Counted from the first letter of the stretch, positions 41,742 through 50,741 are shown. The stretch: DNA of 64,000 nucleotides from Xanthobacter sp. NM-25 (GCF_022138605.1 NZ_JACBFS010000003.1:434001-498000), one strand, 5' to 3'. Numbers and translations: made by a program. Notes: generated by a model from the letters alone, not told the origin.

Positions 41742-42836
41742 TCAGGCGAACACGGCGAGCGCCGCGCGGATGTCCTCCAGGCTGCGCTCGGCCGCCTCGG
41801 CGCCGGCGGCAATGGCCTCGTCCGCCTTGTGGAAGTCGAACAGGCCGATGCTCCCGAGCTTCGGCGACACCGTGACGTCGGGCGGATCGCCCGCCAGCCG
41901 CGAGCGGGAGATGCGATCCTGGGTGATGTTGAAGGCGTCGATCATCACGCTCGACAGGCCGCGCGGCCCGTCATCGTCCGAGGCGGCGAAGAAATGGCGG
42001 CGCAACCGGTTGGGGCTGAGCCGCGCGGCGAAGCCCTGCTTCTTGCCGGTCAGCGCGGCATCGGTCACATGACCGACCACGCCGCCGTGGTCGTGGATCA
42101 CGGTGCCGCGTCCGAACACTTCGGAATTGAGGTTCACCGCCAGCACGACGCGGGCGCCCAGGGCCCGCGCCGGCGACACCGGCACCGGATTGACCAGCGC
42201 GCCGTCCATCAGCCAGCGCCCGCCCACCTTCACCGGCGTGAAGATGCCCGGCAGCGCGTAGGAGGCGCGCAGGGCTTCCACCAAATCGCCCCGGGTCAGC
42301 CAGATCTCATGGCCGGTGCCCAGCTCGGTGGCGATGGCGCCGAAGGCGAGGGGCAGGTCCTCGATATTCATCTCCCCCATCTTGCGCCGCATAAGATCGC
42401 TCAGCCGGCGGCCGCCGATGAGACCGGCGCCGCCCAGGGCGAAATCGAGAAAGCCGAGAACGTTGCGCTTGGTGAGCCCGCGCGCCCATTCCTCCAGCTC
42501 GTCGAGACGGCCGGCGGCCCACAGGCCTCCGACCACCGCGCCGATGGAGGTGCCGGTGACCACCCCCGGGCGGATGCCCTCGCGTTCCAGAACCCGCAGC
42601 ATGCCGATATGGGCGAAGCCGCGGGCCGCCCCCCCGCCCAGGGCGAGGCCGAGCGCCGGACGCGGATCGCGCGCCGGGGACCGGGGCGGACCGGCATCGA
42701 GATCGGGGTGAGGTGCGGGATCCGAAGTTTGCGCTTCGGGGGCGGCGTTCGCGGGCTCGTCCGGCGGCGCCTCGGGGTGGGGCGTGCCGCGAAGGTTGAG
42801 CGAGGGGAAAGATCCCCGATGAAACGCCTGGAACAT
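41742..42836 (-). CDS. Patatin-like phospholipase (RssA/NTE family)
   Basis: Serine lipid hydrolase with a Ser-Asp dyad. Seen: a Pro-rich N-terminal tail of about 60 residues, oxyanion loop LGLALGGGAARGFAHIGMLRVLE, nucleophile elbow VVTGTSIGAVVGGLWAAG (GxSxG), and WLMDGALVNPVPVSPARALGARVV with the catalytic Asp in DGA. 364 aa from ATG 42836 (MFQAFHRGSF). There is no signal peptide, so it is probably cytoplasmic or membrane-associated. Substrate unknown. A second, much larger patatin-like protein is at 46071. Confidence 0.93.
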   Translation of the reverse strand: MFQAFHRGSFPSLNLRGTPHPEAPPDEPANAAPEAQTSDPAPHPDLDAGPPRSPARDPRPALGLALGGGAARGFAHIGMLRVLEREGIRPGVVTGTSIGAVVGGLWAAGRLDELEEWARGLTKRNVLGFLDFALGGAGLIGGRRLSDLMRRKMGEMNIEDLPLAFGAIATELGTGHEIWLTRGDLVEALRASYALPGIFTPVKVGGRWLMDGALVNPVPVSPARALGARVVLAVNLNSEVFGRGTVIHDHGGVVGHVTDAALTGKKQGFAARLSPNRLRRHFFAASDDDGPRGLSSVMIDAFNITQDRISRSRLAGDPPDVTVSPKLGSIGLFDFHKADEAIAAGAEAAERSLEDIRAALAVFA

Positions 42837-43419
42837 GCCGACCTCACAATGCACCGCAAGCCAGACCTTGGCTTCAGGACCAATGCCCCCAGCGGCCCGC
42901 CGGTTCCGGTGGGCGTTCCCATACCGCACCTCTACCATCTGGAGGTGTCGGAATGGTGGCTATGGGCAGTGTCGCACCGGAGCCTTGCCGCACCCTGTCG
43001 TGGTGGCGGTGGCCAAAGGAGGCCTGGCGCGGCGGCTCGGGCGCGAGGAACGGGAGAGGAAGGCGCGCGGATGAGCCAGGCATGTTGGGCCGGTGCGCGG
43101 CGCCGGGGCCAGGAGGATGGGGCGCTGCGCTGGCCGGGATCGAGTGCCGTTGCCGCCATCGCCGCCCGGAGCCGCGATAGCCATCCTCGCGGTGCGAAGG
43201 GGCGGGCGCGGAGGTCCGCCGCGAGGCTGCCACCGAGAGGTCGCCGCCGAGAACGGCGATGGGAAGATCGGGAGCGACCGGATAGGGCTCTGGCCGGCGC
43301 GCCCGCCGGTGAGGGTGGCGCGGGCTTGCCCGCGCGCAGGTCCACGGCCCGAGCCTGGCCGCGGCCCGCGTTCCGCGGTGGGCGCCGACGGTTGAGGGGG
43401 CGGGCGCGGCCCGGCCGGC
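42837..43419. other. Gene-free stretch of 583 bp, extremely GC-rich
   Basis: Open frames exist on both strands, but all are Arg/Gly/Pro-rich composition artefacts without conserved segments. I see no RNA gene and no clear repeat or terminator. It may be decayed sequence or a long leader. Confidence 0.6.
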
Positions 43420-43896
43420 TCAATGGTCGTGGGGCTTGCCGTAGACCGTGGCGGGATCGAAGCGCGGGGTGTCGCCGGTGAAGCCGAGGCGGGTGTCGGG
43501 CCCGGGGGCGGCGCCCAGGGGAACCGTGCGGTAGAAGCAGGAGCGCCGGCCGGTGTGGCAGGCGGCGCCGGTGCCGCCCATGGTCACCTTGATGACCACC
43601 GCGTCCTGATCGCAATCAATGCGGATCTCGCTCACCTTCTGGGTGTGGCCGGAACTCTCGCCCTTCTTCCAGAGCTTGCCGCGGGAGCGGCTGAAATAGT
43701 GTGCCTCGCCGGTCTCCATGGTCAGGGCCAGGGCCTGCGCATTCATGTGGGCGAGCATCAGCACCTCGCCGGTCTGCGCATCCACAGCGACGCAGGTGAT
43801 GAGGCCGGCGGCATCGAAGCGCGGGGCCAGCGTGGTGCCTTCCTCCAGCTCTGCGCCGGTGGCGGGGGCGGCGAACGGCGAGGGGGCGGCGGTCAT
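43420..43896 (-). CDS. hisI: Phosphoribosyl-AMP cyclohydrolase
   Basis: Third step of histidine synthesis: opens the adenine ring of PR-AMP. Seen: VDAQTGEVLMLAHMNAQALALTMETGEAHYFSRSRGKLWKKGESSGH, of which AHYFSRSR and LWKKGESSGH are the diagnostic parts, then EIRIDCDQDAVVIKV and ACHTGRRSCFYR with the zinc-binding cysteines. 158 aa, without a fused HisE domain, as usual in alphaproteobacteria. It follows folE on the same strand after 135 bp. Confidence 0.97.
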   Translation of the reverse strand: MTAAPSPFAAPATGAELEEGTTLAPRFDAAGLITCVAVDAQTGEVLMLAHMNAQALALTMETGEAHYFSRSRGKLWKKGESSGHTQKVSEIRIDCDQDAVVIKVTMGGTGAACHTGRRSCFYRTVPLGAAPGPDTRLGFTGDTPRFDPATVYGKPHDH

Positions 43897-43993
43897 GATG
43901 TCTCTTCTTCCAATCTGCGGCGGGGTGCGCGAACGGCCGCGCCGTCGGCACGCGACCTTTTCGGCGACGATACGGCTCCAGCACGGCGTGTCG

Positions 43994-44026
43994 GGAACGG
44001 TGGGCCACGTGGCCTCTCCCGTTCCG
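43994..44026. terminator. Hairpin between folE and hisI
   Basis: GGAACGG (43995-44001) pairs with CCGTTCC (44020-44026) around an inner 12-bp palindrome GGCCACGTGGCC (44004-44015). It lies 6 nt past the folE stop. No T-run, so attenuation or RNA-end protection is as likely as termination. Confidence 0.5.
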
Positions 44027-44031
44027 GCCGT

Positions 44032-44751
44032 TCAGCCCTGGCGGCGCAGCAGGGTCATGAAGCGCACCTGCTCGGCCGGATCATCACGGAACACGCCGGT
44101 GAACTGGCTGGTGAGGGTGCTGACCCCGGCCTTGGTGATGCCGCGCATGGACATGCACATGTGCTCGGCCTCGATCATCACCGCCACGCCGCGCGGGCGC
44201 AGGCCCTCGTCGAGGGCGGTGACGATCTGCGAGGTGAGATGCTCCTGGGTCTGCAGGCGGCGGGCATAGATGTCCACCACCCGCGCGATCTTCGACAGGC
44301 CGACCACCCGCTCCACCGGGAAATAGGCCACATGGGCCTTGCCGAAGAACGGCACCATGTGGTGCTCGCAATGGGAGTGGAAGGGAATGTCGCGCACCAG
44401 CACCAGGTCGTCGAAGGTGCCGATCTCGCCGAAGGTGCGGCCGAGTTGCTCGTCCACGTCCTCCTGATAGCCGGAGAACAGCTCGTCATAGGCCTTGATC
44501 ACCCGCTGGGGGGTGTCGAGCAGGCCCTCGCGGGCGGGGTCTTCGCCCATGTAGGCGAGCAGGGTGCGCACGGCATCTTCCGCCTCGGCCCGGGTGGGCC
44601 GCGCGCTGCCGTCGGCCAGGGCCGGCAGGTGGCGGCGGGCATCCGCCGCAACCGCCTTCGCGGCCTTTTGGGTTTCCTTGCGAGCCCGCTCGCGGCGCTC
44701 GCGCTCCTCGTGCTCGGCCTGCGCCTGGAACAACTTTACCACCGCGTCCAT
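44032..44751 (-). CDS. folE: GTP cyclohydrolase I
   Basis: Converts GTP to dihydroneopterin triphosphate, the first step of pterin and folate synthesis. Seen: an N-terminal charged helix (AEHEERERRERARKE, about residues 12-32) not part of the core, then AVRTLLAYMGEDPAREGLLDTPQRV, DIPFHSHCEHHMVPFFGKAHVAYFP with the zinc Cys and His residues near 130, LSKIARVVDIYARRLQTQEHLT, and EAEHMCMSMRGITKAG with the second Cys. The CEHH and MCMSMRG motifs mark a zinc-dependent FolE1. 239 aa. The divergent spacer with the iron-sulfur scaffold gene is 491 bp. Confidence 0.97.
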   Translation of the reverse strand: MDAVVKLFQAQAEHEERERRERARKETQKAAKAVAADARRHLPALADGSARPTRAEAEDAVRTLLAYMGEDPAREGLLDTPQRVIKAYDELFSGYQEDVDEQLGRTFGEIGTFDDLVLVRDIPFHSHCEHHMVPFFGKAHVAYFPVERVVGLSKIARVVDIYARRLQTQEHLTSQIVTALDEGLRPRGVAVMIEAEHMCMSMRGITKAGVSTLTSQFTGVFRDDPAEQVRFMTLLRRQG

Positions 44752-45242
44752 GACGTACTCCGTCGGGTGACGCTCCGCGCCGACCCGTCCGAGCCGTCCC
44801 GCGTCGTCACCAACCCCGTTCGACCCGCCGGCAGCCCATGCTGTGGCGGGAGTGTCACCGGTCGTCGGCTTCGCACGCGCGGTCTCTTCCCGTTCCGCGC
44901 CCCGCCGGTTCTGCGGCGGTGGCCTTGCCGTCCGTCCGTCGCCCGGAAAAAGGTCCGGACAACCCTTTCATCATGCGGCCGCCGCCGCTCCCATGCAAGA
45001 GCACCGGCACCGGCACCGGCACGCGGCACCGGCATGCGCCCCCGCGCGTGGCGCCATCACCGGCACCCTGCGCCCCTTACCAGCGTTGCGTCTTGCGCTA
45101 TATAAGACGTGCGGTGCCGGCGACAATGGCGACGTGCTTTGGCTGATGCGCCCTGCACGGCGCAAGATGGCGAAAGCAGCCCCGCACGCGGCTTTGGTGC
45201 GATTGACGAGGACAGGCCGGCTTGGCCGGTGGATCACAGCCC
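44752..45242. other. Divergent intergenic region of folE and the iron-sulfur scaffold gene
   Basis: 491 bp without a gene. It contains a run of six-base CACCGG/GGCACC repeats around 45000-45035 and a promoter-like element with an inverted repeat at 45077-45109, annotated separately. Confidence 0.6.
45077..45109 (+). promoter_or_regulatory. Candidate promoter with inverted repeat over the -10 element
   Basis: TTACCA (45077-45082), 18 bp, TATAAG (45101-45106) form a plausible promoter about 135 bp upstream of the iron-sulfur scaffold gene. CGTCTT (45089-45094) and AAGACG (45104-45109) form a perfect 6-bp inverted repeat, 9 bp apart, overlapping the -10. A repressor site is an inference. Confidence 0.45.
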
Positions 45243-45701
45243 ATGATCAACGACATCTACAACACGCGCATCCTGTCCCTGGCGGCCGAGATTCCGCGGC
45301 TCGGCCGGCTTGCGGCGCCGCAGGCCACGGCCAAGGCCCATTCGCGTCTGTGCGGCTCCACGGTGACGGTGGACCTTGCCATGGAGGGCGACACCGTTAC
45401 CGATTTTGCCCATGAGGTGCGCGCCTGCGCGCTCGGCCAGGCCTCCTCCTCGCTGATGGCCCGTCATGTGGTGGGCGCCACCGCCGCCGATCTGCGGGCG
45501 CTGCGCGACACCGTGTGGCGCATGTTGAAGGAGAACGGCCCGCCGCCCACCGGCGCGTTCGAGGCGTTCAAGGTGCTGGAGCCGGTGCGTGAGTATAAGG
45601 CGCGCCACGCTTCCACCCTGCTCACCTTTGATGCGGTGGTCGACTGCATCGACCAGATCGAGGCCGCCCGCGCGGCGGCGGCCGCCAACGCGGCGGAATA
45701 G
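45243..45701 (+). CDS. Iron-sulfur cluster scaffold protein, NifU N-terminal/SufU-like
   Basis: Probably assembles or carries a nascent Fe-S cluster or zinc. Seen: a 152-residue single domain starting MINDIYNTRILSLAAEIPRLGRL, with three cysteines at the expected places: SRLCGSTVTVDL, RACALGQASSSLMARHVVG and VVDCIDQIEAARAA. The usual Asp/Gly next to the first Cys is replaced by Gly-Ser, which hints at a SufU- or family-specific variant. ATG 45243 is chosen; an earlier start at 45222 adds seven residues. yidD follows after 2 nt, so they are one transcript. This pairing is conserved in Rhizobiales. Confidence 0.88.
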   Translation: MINDIYNTRILSLAAEIPRLGRLAAPQATAKAHSRLCGSTVTVDLAMEGDTVTDFAHEVRACALGQASSSLMARHVVGATAADLRALRDTVWRMLKENGPPPTGAFEAFKVLEPVREYKARHASTLLTFDAVVDCIDQIEAARAAAAANAAE

Positions 45702-45703
45702 CC

Positions 45704-46126
45704 TTGCCTGCCGATCCAAACCGCGGGATCACCGACGATCTGCCCTGGTCGCCGGTCACTGCCCGGGGGCGCTTGCGTACCATCGGGCGTGCTTTTGGGC
45801 GGGTGCCGCGGCTGGTGCTGCGGGTGCCGATCCTGATCTATCGCTACACCCTGTCCTCCTTCATGGGCCGGCAGTGCCGCTACCTGCCCACCTGCTCGGA
45901 ATATGCGGACGAGGCCATTTCCCGGCACGGCGCCTGGCCCGGCCTGTTCATGGCCACCGCCCGGCTGTGCCGCTGCCATCCGTGGGGCGGGCATGGCTTC
46001 GATCCGGTGCCCGAATGCACCCCGGCGGATGCCTCCTGGTCGCGCCCTTGGCGCTATGGCCGCTGGCGCTTCACGGCCGAGGCGGATCCGCCGGAGCCGG
46101 CGCGCGGGCCGGACGCGGAGCATTGA
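45704..46126 (+). CDS. yidD: Membrane protein insertion efficiency factor YidD
   Basis: Small peripheral membrane protein that helps YidC-dependent insertion. Seen: a hydrophobic helix LVLRVPILIYRYTLSSFMG, then the signature GRQCRYLPTCSEYADEAI and LCRCHPWGGHGFDPVP. TTG at 45704 is taken as start, 2 nt after the preceding stop. At 140 aa it is longer than the E. coli form (about 85) because of extra N- and C-terminal tails, as in other alphaproteobacteria. Its 3' end overlaps by 56 bp the 3' end of the convergent hydrolase gene. Confidence 0.93.
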   Translation: MPADPNRGITDDLPWSPVTARGRLRTIGRAFGRVPRLVLRVPILIYRYTLSSFMGRQCRYLPTCSEYADEAISRHGAWPGLFMATARLCRCHPWGGHGFDPVPECTPADASWSRPWRYGRWRFTAEADPPEPARGPDAEH

Positions 46127-48767
46127 GCACGGCGCCGATGCCGGTGCACTGATCCGACGGCGTGGCGAGCGCCCGCCACACGGCGCGCACCGCGGTGTCG
46201 TTGGAGCAGCCGCCGTCGTTGATCTGCAGCTGCTCCCGCAGGTTCATCTGCACCGGCTTGGAGAGCCACCAGCTCATGGAGACCGCGCGGATCTCCGCTA
46301 CCGCGCGGGGCTTGCCATCGACATCCAGCGGGCGGTCATTGAGGGGGCAGCGGCCATCGGTGCGGGCTTCCGGCCACACCTTGATGTGGGCGAGGCTTGC
46401 CGGACAATCGGGCTCGAAGGTGGCCCGGAGCCAGCGGTCGGCCTCGGCGAGGGCGAGGCGCCCGCGGGCCGAGCGCACCGCGCCGATGGCGCCGATGGGT
46501 CCGGTGGCCTCGGCGAGCCACAGCCGCTCGTCCGCCTCCGGCCGCAGGGTGCCTTCGCCGTTCAGGGCGCCGGTCAGCGTGCTCTGGGGATCATTGGAGA
46601 TGACGAGGATGAAGGGCGCGAGGGTGGGGTCCACCGCCACCACCGCCTGCGCCAGCTCCAGCGCGCTCTGGACCCCGTAATTCTCGAAATAGCCGCCGTC
46701 GACGATCCGGTCCTGGATGCGGCCATTGGCACGGCGCAGGGTGCCCGGCGGGGAGATGATGGGGAAGCGGGCCGAGTTGGTGGCGGCGGTGGACATGGCG
46801 ATGTCGAACTCCGATCCGATCACCGCGTGCAGGTCGATGCTCTGGGCGAAGATGGGGCACAGTCCCTGGGCGTCGGTAGCGCCGGTGGGGCAGGCGCCCG
46901 GCGCCACATAGAGCGGCGCAAGGTCGGTGGTGACGATGCGCTGGCCGGTGGCGACGGAGGTGCCGTTCAGCACCAGCAGCGGCACCCAGTGGTCGGCGCC
47001 GCGGGCGATGGGCTGCAGGAACGGCAGCGCCAGCCGGCCGCGCCCGGCGGCAGGGTCCTCGCCGGCGCCGGGGCCGATGGCCTGCAGGAAGCGCGCTTCC
47101 CAGCCCTTTTCCAGCAGGCCGGCCCGATCGAGGGGAAGCAACTGCACCTGGTCGTAGAAGGCGAGGCCGAAGAAGCTGGCGGTGAGATAGTCGCCGCTGG
47201 TCAGGGCCTCCAGGCAGTCCTGCCAGGTGCGCACCCGATCGTCGCTGAACCAGAAGCGCGGCGCCCGCGCCGCGCACGGGGGCTGGCCGGTGGCGGCGGC
47301 GTCGAGGGCGGCCGCGGCGACGACGGCCCCCAGCGAGCCGCCGGAGACGCCGGAGATGGCGAACAGGCGCGTGGCCAGATCGCCCGCCAAGGGAACGGGA
47401 TCGGCTGGGGCGACATCCGGGCTCTGAAGCCGCCGCAGCCGTTCGATGGGGAAGCGGGCATTGTCGCCCGCCTTCAGCACCAGCTTGGAGCCGTTGGAGC
47501 GGATGAAGGTGTGGCCATCCTGGTGGCGGTCTTCGTCGAGGAAATGGCCGATCACGCTGGCGGTGAAGAAGCCGGCGCGGCTGGCGCCGCCGGCGGCGGC
47601 GATGATCACCGGGCGCGGACAGCTGGCCGAGGCCGGCGCGCAATCATTGGCCGCGCGCCAGGCCGCCAGGGCCGCCTGCAGGGTCGGCCGCTCCACCGGC
47701 GTCGCCACCGGCACCAGCCGCATGTCGTGATTGTCGCCGAACAGATAGACGCCGATGCTGCTCGCCACCAGAAGCCCGCCGAGCAGCGGCGCCTTCAACC
47801 GCCGACCGAGGGCGGAGAGGAAGGCGGCGGGGGGCACCCAGCCGCCCAGGATCAGCGGCACGGCGAACGCCAGCGGCAGGAATGCCGCCAGATCCAGCGG
47901 ATAGATGATCAACAGGGCGACGACACCGAGCCCGTAAGCGAACAGAGCCACGCGCCCGGTGGCGAACAGGTCGCCGTGGGCGTCATCCACCCCCTCGTTC
48001 GTGCGGGGCGCCATGCCGAGGCGGCGGAACACCCCGGAGAGCCGGCGGCCGAGGGCGGCATCGAACGTGGCGAAGGCGCTGAACCGCACCAGTCGGCTGC
48101 GCACCACCGTGTAGAGCAGGAATACCGGCACCATTCCCGCCATCACCAGGGCGGTGAGGTTGAGCTGGTGGCTGGCGGCCGTCACCACGCCGGCATCGGC
48201 CAGCACCGGCAGGTTGGCGATGGCGGCGCGGGCGCCCCAGGCCAGGGTGAGAAAGGTGAGCGCCCCGAGCACGCGGGGAAACCAGCGCAGCATGGCGGCG
48301 GTGATCGGGTCGCAGTGATGGAGCCCGGCGCCGGGCCCTGCGGCCTGCGCCGGTGCCGCGAGGGCCTGGTCCCGGCGGCGCCGCATGCGGGCGATGCCGG
48401 CATCGGTTTCCAGCAGCAGCCGGCCGGCATAATGCACCGGCATGGCCCACAGCACGAAGGTCGTGGCCGCCAGGGCAAGAATGCCGCCACACAGTCTCGC
48501 TTCGTCGGCGAGGCGGGCGCCGGACATGGCCACGTCCACCAGCGTATCCTGGGCCTGGGTCACGCCCGCCATCAGCACGGCGCCGATGACGACGCTGATG
48601 GCCGGCACCCGCAGAACCCACAACACAAGGCCCAGGTCCAGCATCCGGGACCAGAAGGCCCGCAGCCGCTGCAGGCGCGGGGCCCGCTGGTGCCGCTGTC
48701 CAGAGGCGTCCGATGGGGCGTCTGGTCCGGCCGGTGGGGCTGGCGTCGTGGTGGTGTTCGCGCTCAT
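46071..48767 (-). CDS. Multi-pass membrane protein with C-terminal patatin-like hydrolase domain
   Basis: 898 aa, substrate unknown. First half: about eight hydrophobic segments (for example VPAISVVIGAVLMAGVTQAQ, LALAATTFVLWAMPVHYAG, GVVALLIIYPLDLAAFLPLAFAVPLILGG). Second half: a hydrolase module with VIIAAAGGASRAGFFTASVIGHFL as oxyanion loop, LFAISGVSGGSLGAVVAAAAL as nucleophile elbow (GVSGGS), and IVDGGYFENYGVQSALEL as the Asp motif (DGG). These match patatin/phospholipase-A-like catalytic elements, although the sequence is far from RssA. ATG 48767 is preferred; the frame extends to 49229 but that part is not conserved. It overlaps yidD tail-to-tail. A lipid substrate at the membrane is likely by inference. 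Confidence 0.78.
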   Translation of the reverse strand: MSANTTTTPAPPAGPDAPSDASGQRHQRAPRLQRLRAFWSRMLDLGLVLWVLRVPAISVVIGAVLMAGVTQAQDTLVDVAMSGARLADEARLCGGILALAATTFVLWAMPVHYAGRLLLETDAGIARMRRRRDQALAAPAQAAGPGAGLHHCDPITAAMLRWFPRVLGALTFLTLAWGARAAIANLPVLADAGVVTAASHQLNLTALVMAGMVPVFLLYTVVRSRLVRFSAFATFDAALGRRLSGVFRRLGMAPRTNEGVDDAHGDLFATGRVALFAYGLGVVALLIIYPLDLAAFLPLAFAVPLILGGWVPPAAFLSALGRRLKAPLLGGLLVASSIGVYLFGDNHDMRLVPVATPVERPTLQAALAAWRAANDCAPASASCPRPVIIAAAGGASRAGFFTASVIGHFLDEDRHQDGHTFIRSNGSKLVLKAGDNARFPIERLRRLQSPDVAPADPVPLAGDLATRLFAISGVSGGSLGAVVAAAALDAAATGQPPCAARAPRFWFSDDRVRTWQDCLEALTSGDYLTASFFGLAFYDQVQLLPLDRAGLLEKGWEARFLQAIGPGAGEDPAAGRGRLALPFLQPIARGADHWVPLLVLNGTSVATGQRIVTTDLAPLYVAPGACPTGATDAQGLCPIFAQSIDLHAVIGSEFDIAMSTAATNSARFPIISPPGTLRRANGRIQDRIVDGGYFENYGVQSALELAQAVVAVDPTLAPFILVISNDPQSTLTGALNGEGTLRPEADERLWLAEATGPIGAIGAVRSARGRLALAEADRWLRATFEPDCPASLAHIKVWPEARTDGRCPLNDRPLDVDGKPRAVAEIRAVSMSWWLSKPVQMNLREQLQINDGGCSNDTAVRAVWRALATPSDQCTGIGAVLNAPRPARAPAPADPPRP

Positions 48768-48817
48768 GGCCGGAACGTCCCTTCCGTTCTGTGCCGATAC
48801 ACGTCTTAGCTGTAGTT

Positions 48818-48837
48818 CATGGCTAACACATGCCATG
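48818..48837. promoter_or_regulatory. Inverted repeat in the divergent promoter region
   Basis: CATGGC (48818-48823) and GCCATG (48832-48837) are perfect 6-bp arms 8 bp apart, 51 bp upstream of the membrane hydrolase start and about 200 bp upstream of the GH18-like gene. A possible operator; no regulator gene is adjacent. Confidence 0.4.
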
Positions 48838-49035
48838 TTGCGGCGCGAGCCGGTTCTCGTCGGTGCAAGGGTCCTGTGAGCCGTGACGGGACCCCGGTGC
48901 GGCAGGACCGGCCCCACGGGGTGCGCGGAGGTATTTTGTGGGGTATCGAGGAGATGCTCAAGGGCGCGCGCGCCCTGGCGCCCTTGGGCTATGCTGCGGC
49001 ATTGCCCCGTGGGGCGCGAGGAAGGGAGGCGAATC

Positions 49036-50478
49036 GTGACCATCGCCGTCACCGGAGCCGGACGGAACGAGGACGCTGCCGCGCTGGCGCGGCGCCTGGC
49101 GCTCGGCACCCTCGACCTGCTCGGGCCGGCCGCAGCCGGCGCGCCGCTGATGGCGCGGGTGCGCCTGCCGTTGCAGCCGTTCCGGGCCAGCGCCACCGGC
49201 GCGGAGGTGAGCGGCCTGTGGTTCGGCACCGTGCGTCAGGATGGGGTGGCGGAGAGCTTCCGCCTCGTGTCCGCCGATGGCGCGCTGGCGCTCACCGGCG
49301 CGGTGGGGACGGACCTGCGGCTTGATCCGGGGCGCCTCGCCTACGGCCAGGTGGTGGACATCACCTCCGGCCGGCTCGCGGGGGCCGCCGGCAGCGTGGG
49401 GTTGACGCTGGGCGGCACGGTCTCGGTGGCCCAGCCGCGCGGGCAGGAATTCCACGTGCATTGGGATTCCTGGTTCGAGAACCGCACCCCCAATTATCCC
49501 GAGCATCTCTATCTCACCAATCTTCCGGCCTACGTGTCCACCGTCACCTTGTGCTTCGCGCGGCCGCAGGTGATCTATGAATCCCTGGACGACGACGTCT
49601 TTCTCACCACCGGGCTGCAGTTCGACGGCACCGGCCATCAGCTGAAGACCGCGCTGGATCTGCTGCGGCTGCGCCAGCCGCATATCCGGGTGGCGCTGGC
49701 CATCCAGCAGGGCGGCAAGCTCGGCTTCGAGCCCTATAATCCCGACGGTTGGGCAGGCATGGATTCCGGCCACTTTCGCGCCCTGCGCACGTTCGTGGAC
49801 CATATGGGCATCCGCGATATCGATGTGGACTATGAGTGCGTCGCCGCCGCCTCATCCTCGGACAAGCATTGCCGGATCAAGCCCGATGGCGACGTGTGGT
49901 GCTACACCGATGGCGAGCTGGCGCGGGTGGTGCGGACCTTCCGGGAGAAGTTTCCGCGGCCCAGATACCGGCTGGCCTTCGATGCCTACAACACCGGCGC
50001 CTATTTCGGCCCCTATGCCCAGGAGCGGCCGGTGGGCTGGAACCACGGCTATGCGGCCGCCCTGGCGCGCGATCCCAAGCTGCGGGACGCCATCGATGTC
50101 ATCAACATCATGTCGTTCGACGAGAAGCCGGGCTATGACCCGGTGCGGGCGCTGGAAGCCTATCGCTACCATTTCCCATCGGCTTCGGTGTTCCTTGGGC
50201 TGCGCTCCGGGCCGCCCTGGCATGGGGATGTGAAGCGCTCGCTCACCGATTGCCTCGATTACATCAATGCCGCCATCCGGCTCGGCGCCGGCGGCATCTG
50301 GCTTTATTCCCTGCTGTGGGACGTGGGCGAGCCGCACGGCCCCTATGGCCCGGACAATCCGGATGCGGACATGATGGGGCGGCTCGTTGCCCAGCGCTTC
50401 CAACTGCCCCAGGCGGATCGCCCGCTGGTCAACGATGGCCGCTCCGGCAGCCCCGCCGCACCGGCAGGTGGGCGCTAG
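49036..50478 (+). CDS. GH18-like (chitinase-fold) protein with N-terminal accessory domain
   Basis: 480 aa. The C-terminal about 340 residues have glycoside hydrolase 18 features: FHVHWDSWFENRTPNYPEHL opening strand, VTLCFARPQ, HIRVALAIQQGG, and HMGIRDIDVDYEC, a DxxDxDxE-type catalytic motif with its Glu near residue 275. Then DVINIMSFDEKPGYDP and GAGGIWLYSLLWD give the substrate-site Met-Ser and the final Trp strand. The N-terminal about 130 residues (AALARRLALGTLDLLG to LTLGGTVSVAQ) look beta-rich and are unrecognised. GTG 49036 has a strong GGGAGGCGAA ribosome site. No signal peptide is visible, unusual for a chitinase. Substrate unknown; an endo-N-acetylglucosaminidase or a non-catalytic lectin is possible. 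Confidence 0.75.
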   Translation: MTIAVTGAGRNEDAAALARRLALGTLDLLGPAAAGAPLMARVRLPLQPFRASATGAEVSGLWFGTVRQDGVAESFRLVSADGALALTGAVGTDLRLDPGRLAYGQVVDITSGRLAGAAGSVGLTLGGTVSVAQPRGQEFHVHWDSWFENRTPNYPEHLYLTNLPAYVSTVTLCFARPQVIYESLDDDVFLTTGLQFDGTGHQLKTALDLLRLRQPHIRVALAIQQGGKLGFEPYNPDGWAGMDSGHFRALRTFVDHMGIRDIDVDYECVAAASSSDKHCRIKPDGDVWCYTDGELARVVRTFREKFPRPRYRLAFDAYNTGAYFGPYAQERPVGWNHGYAAALARDPKLRDAIDVINIMSFDEKPGYDPVRALEAYRYHFPSASVFLGLRSGPPWHGDVKRSLTDCLDYINAAIRLGAGGIWLYSLLWDVGEPHGPYGPDNPDADMMGRLVAQRFQLPQADRPLVNDGRSGSPAAPAGGR

Positions 50479-50741
50479 CATAGTGATTTCACGCCCGCTC
50501 TCGACATGCGCCGGCGTTCGTCTTGCGCGAAGAAGCGGTGGACCCCTCGACATTTCGCGCCCGCGCCGTGGCTCGCGCCGTGCCCCCTGTGACGCCCAGG
50601 GCCGCGCGCCTCGGATGGCGCAGCTCCCTCGCCCCGTGGCGGTCCCTCTCGCGGCACAGAGGGCACTGAATGCGCCCGGCGCATCCGGGGCCCGCCGACG
50701 CTGATGCGGCAGGCCCCGGGCGAGGCTGGATCGGCGGCGCC

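Noticed and set aside
43093..43395. 100-residue open frame in the long gap upstream of hisI
   Set aside because: Arg/Gly/Pro-rich, no ribosome site and no recognisable motif; typical of random frames at this GC content.
45000..45035. Six-base CACCGG repeats considered as a regulatory array
   Set aside because: Very short unit of the locally dominant composition; no link to a promoter position could be shown.
45903..48809. 968-residue plus-strand open frame across the membrane hydrolase
   Set aside because: Its first part is yidD in another frame and the rest is a His/Gly/Arg-rich shadow.
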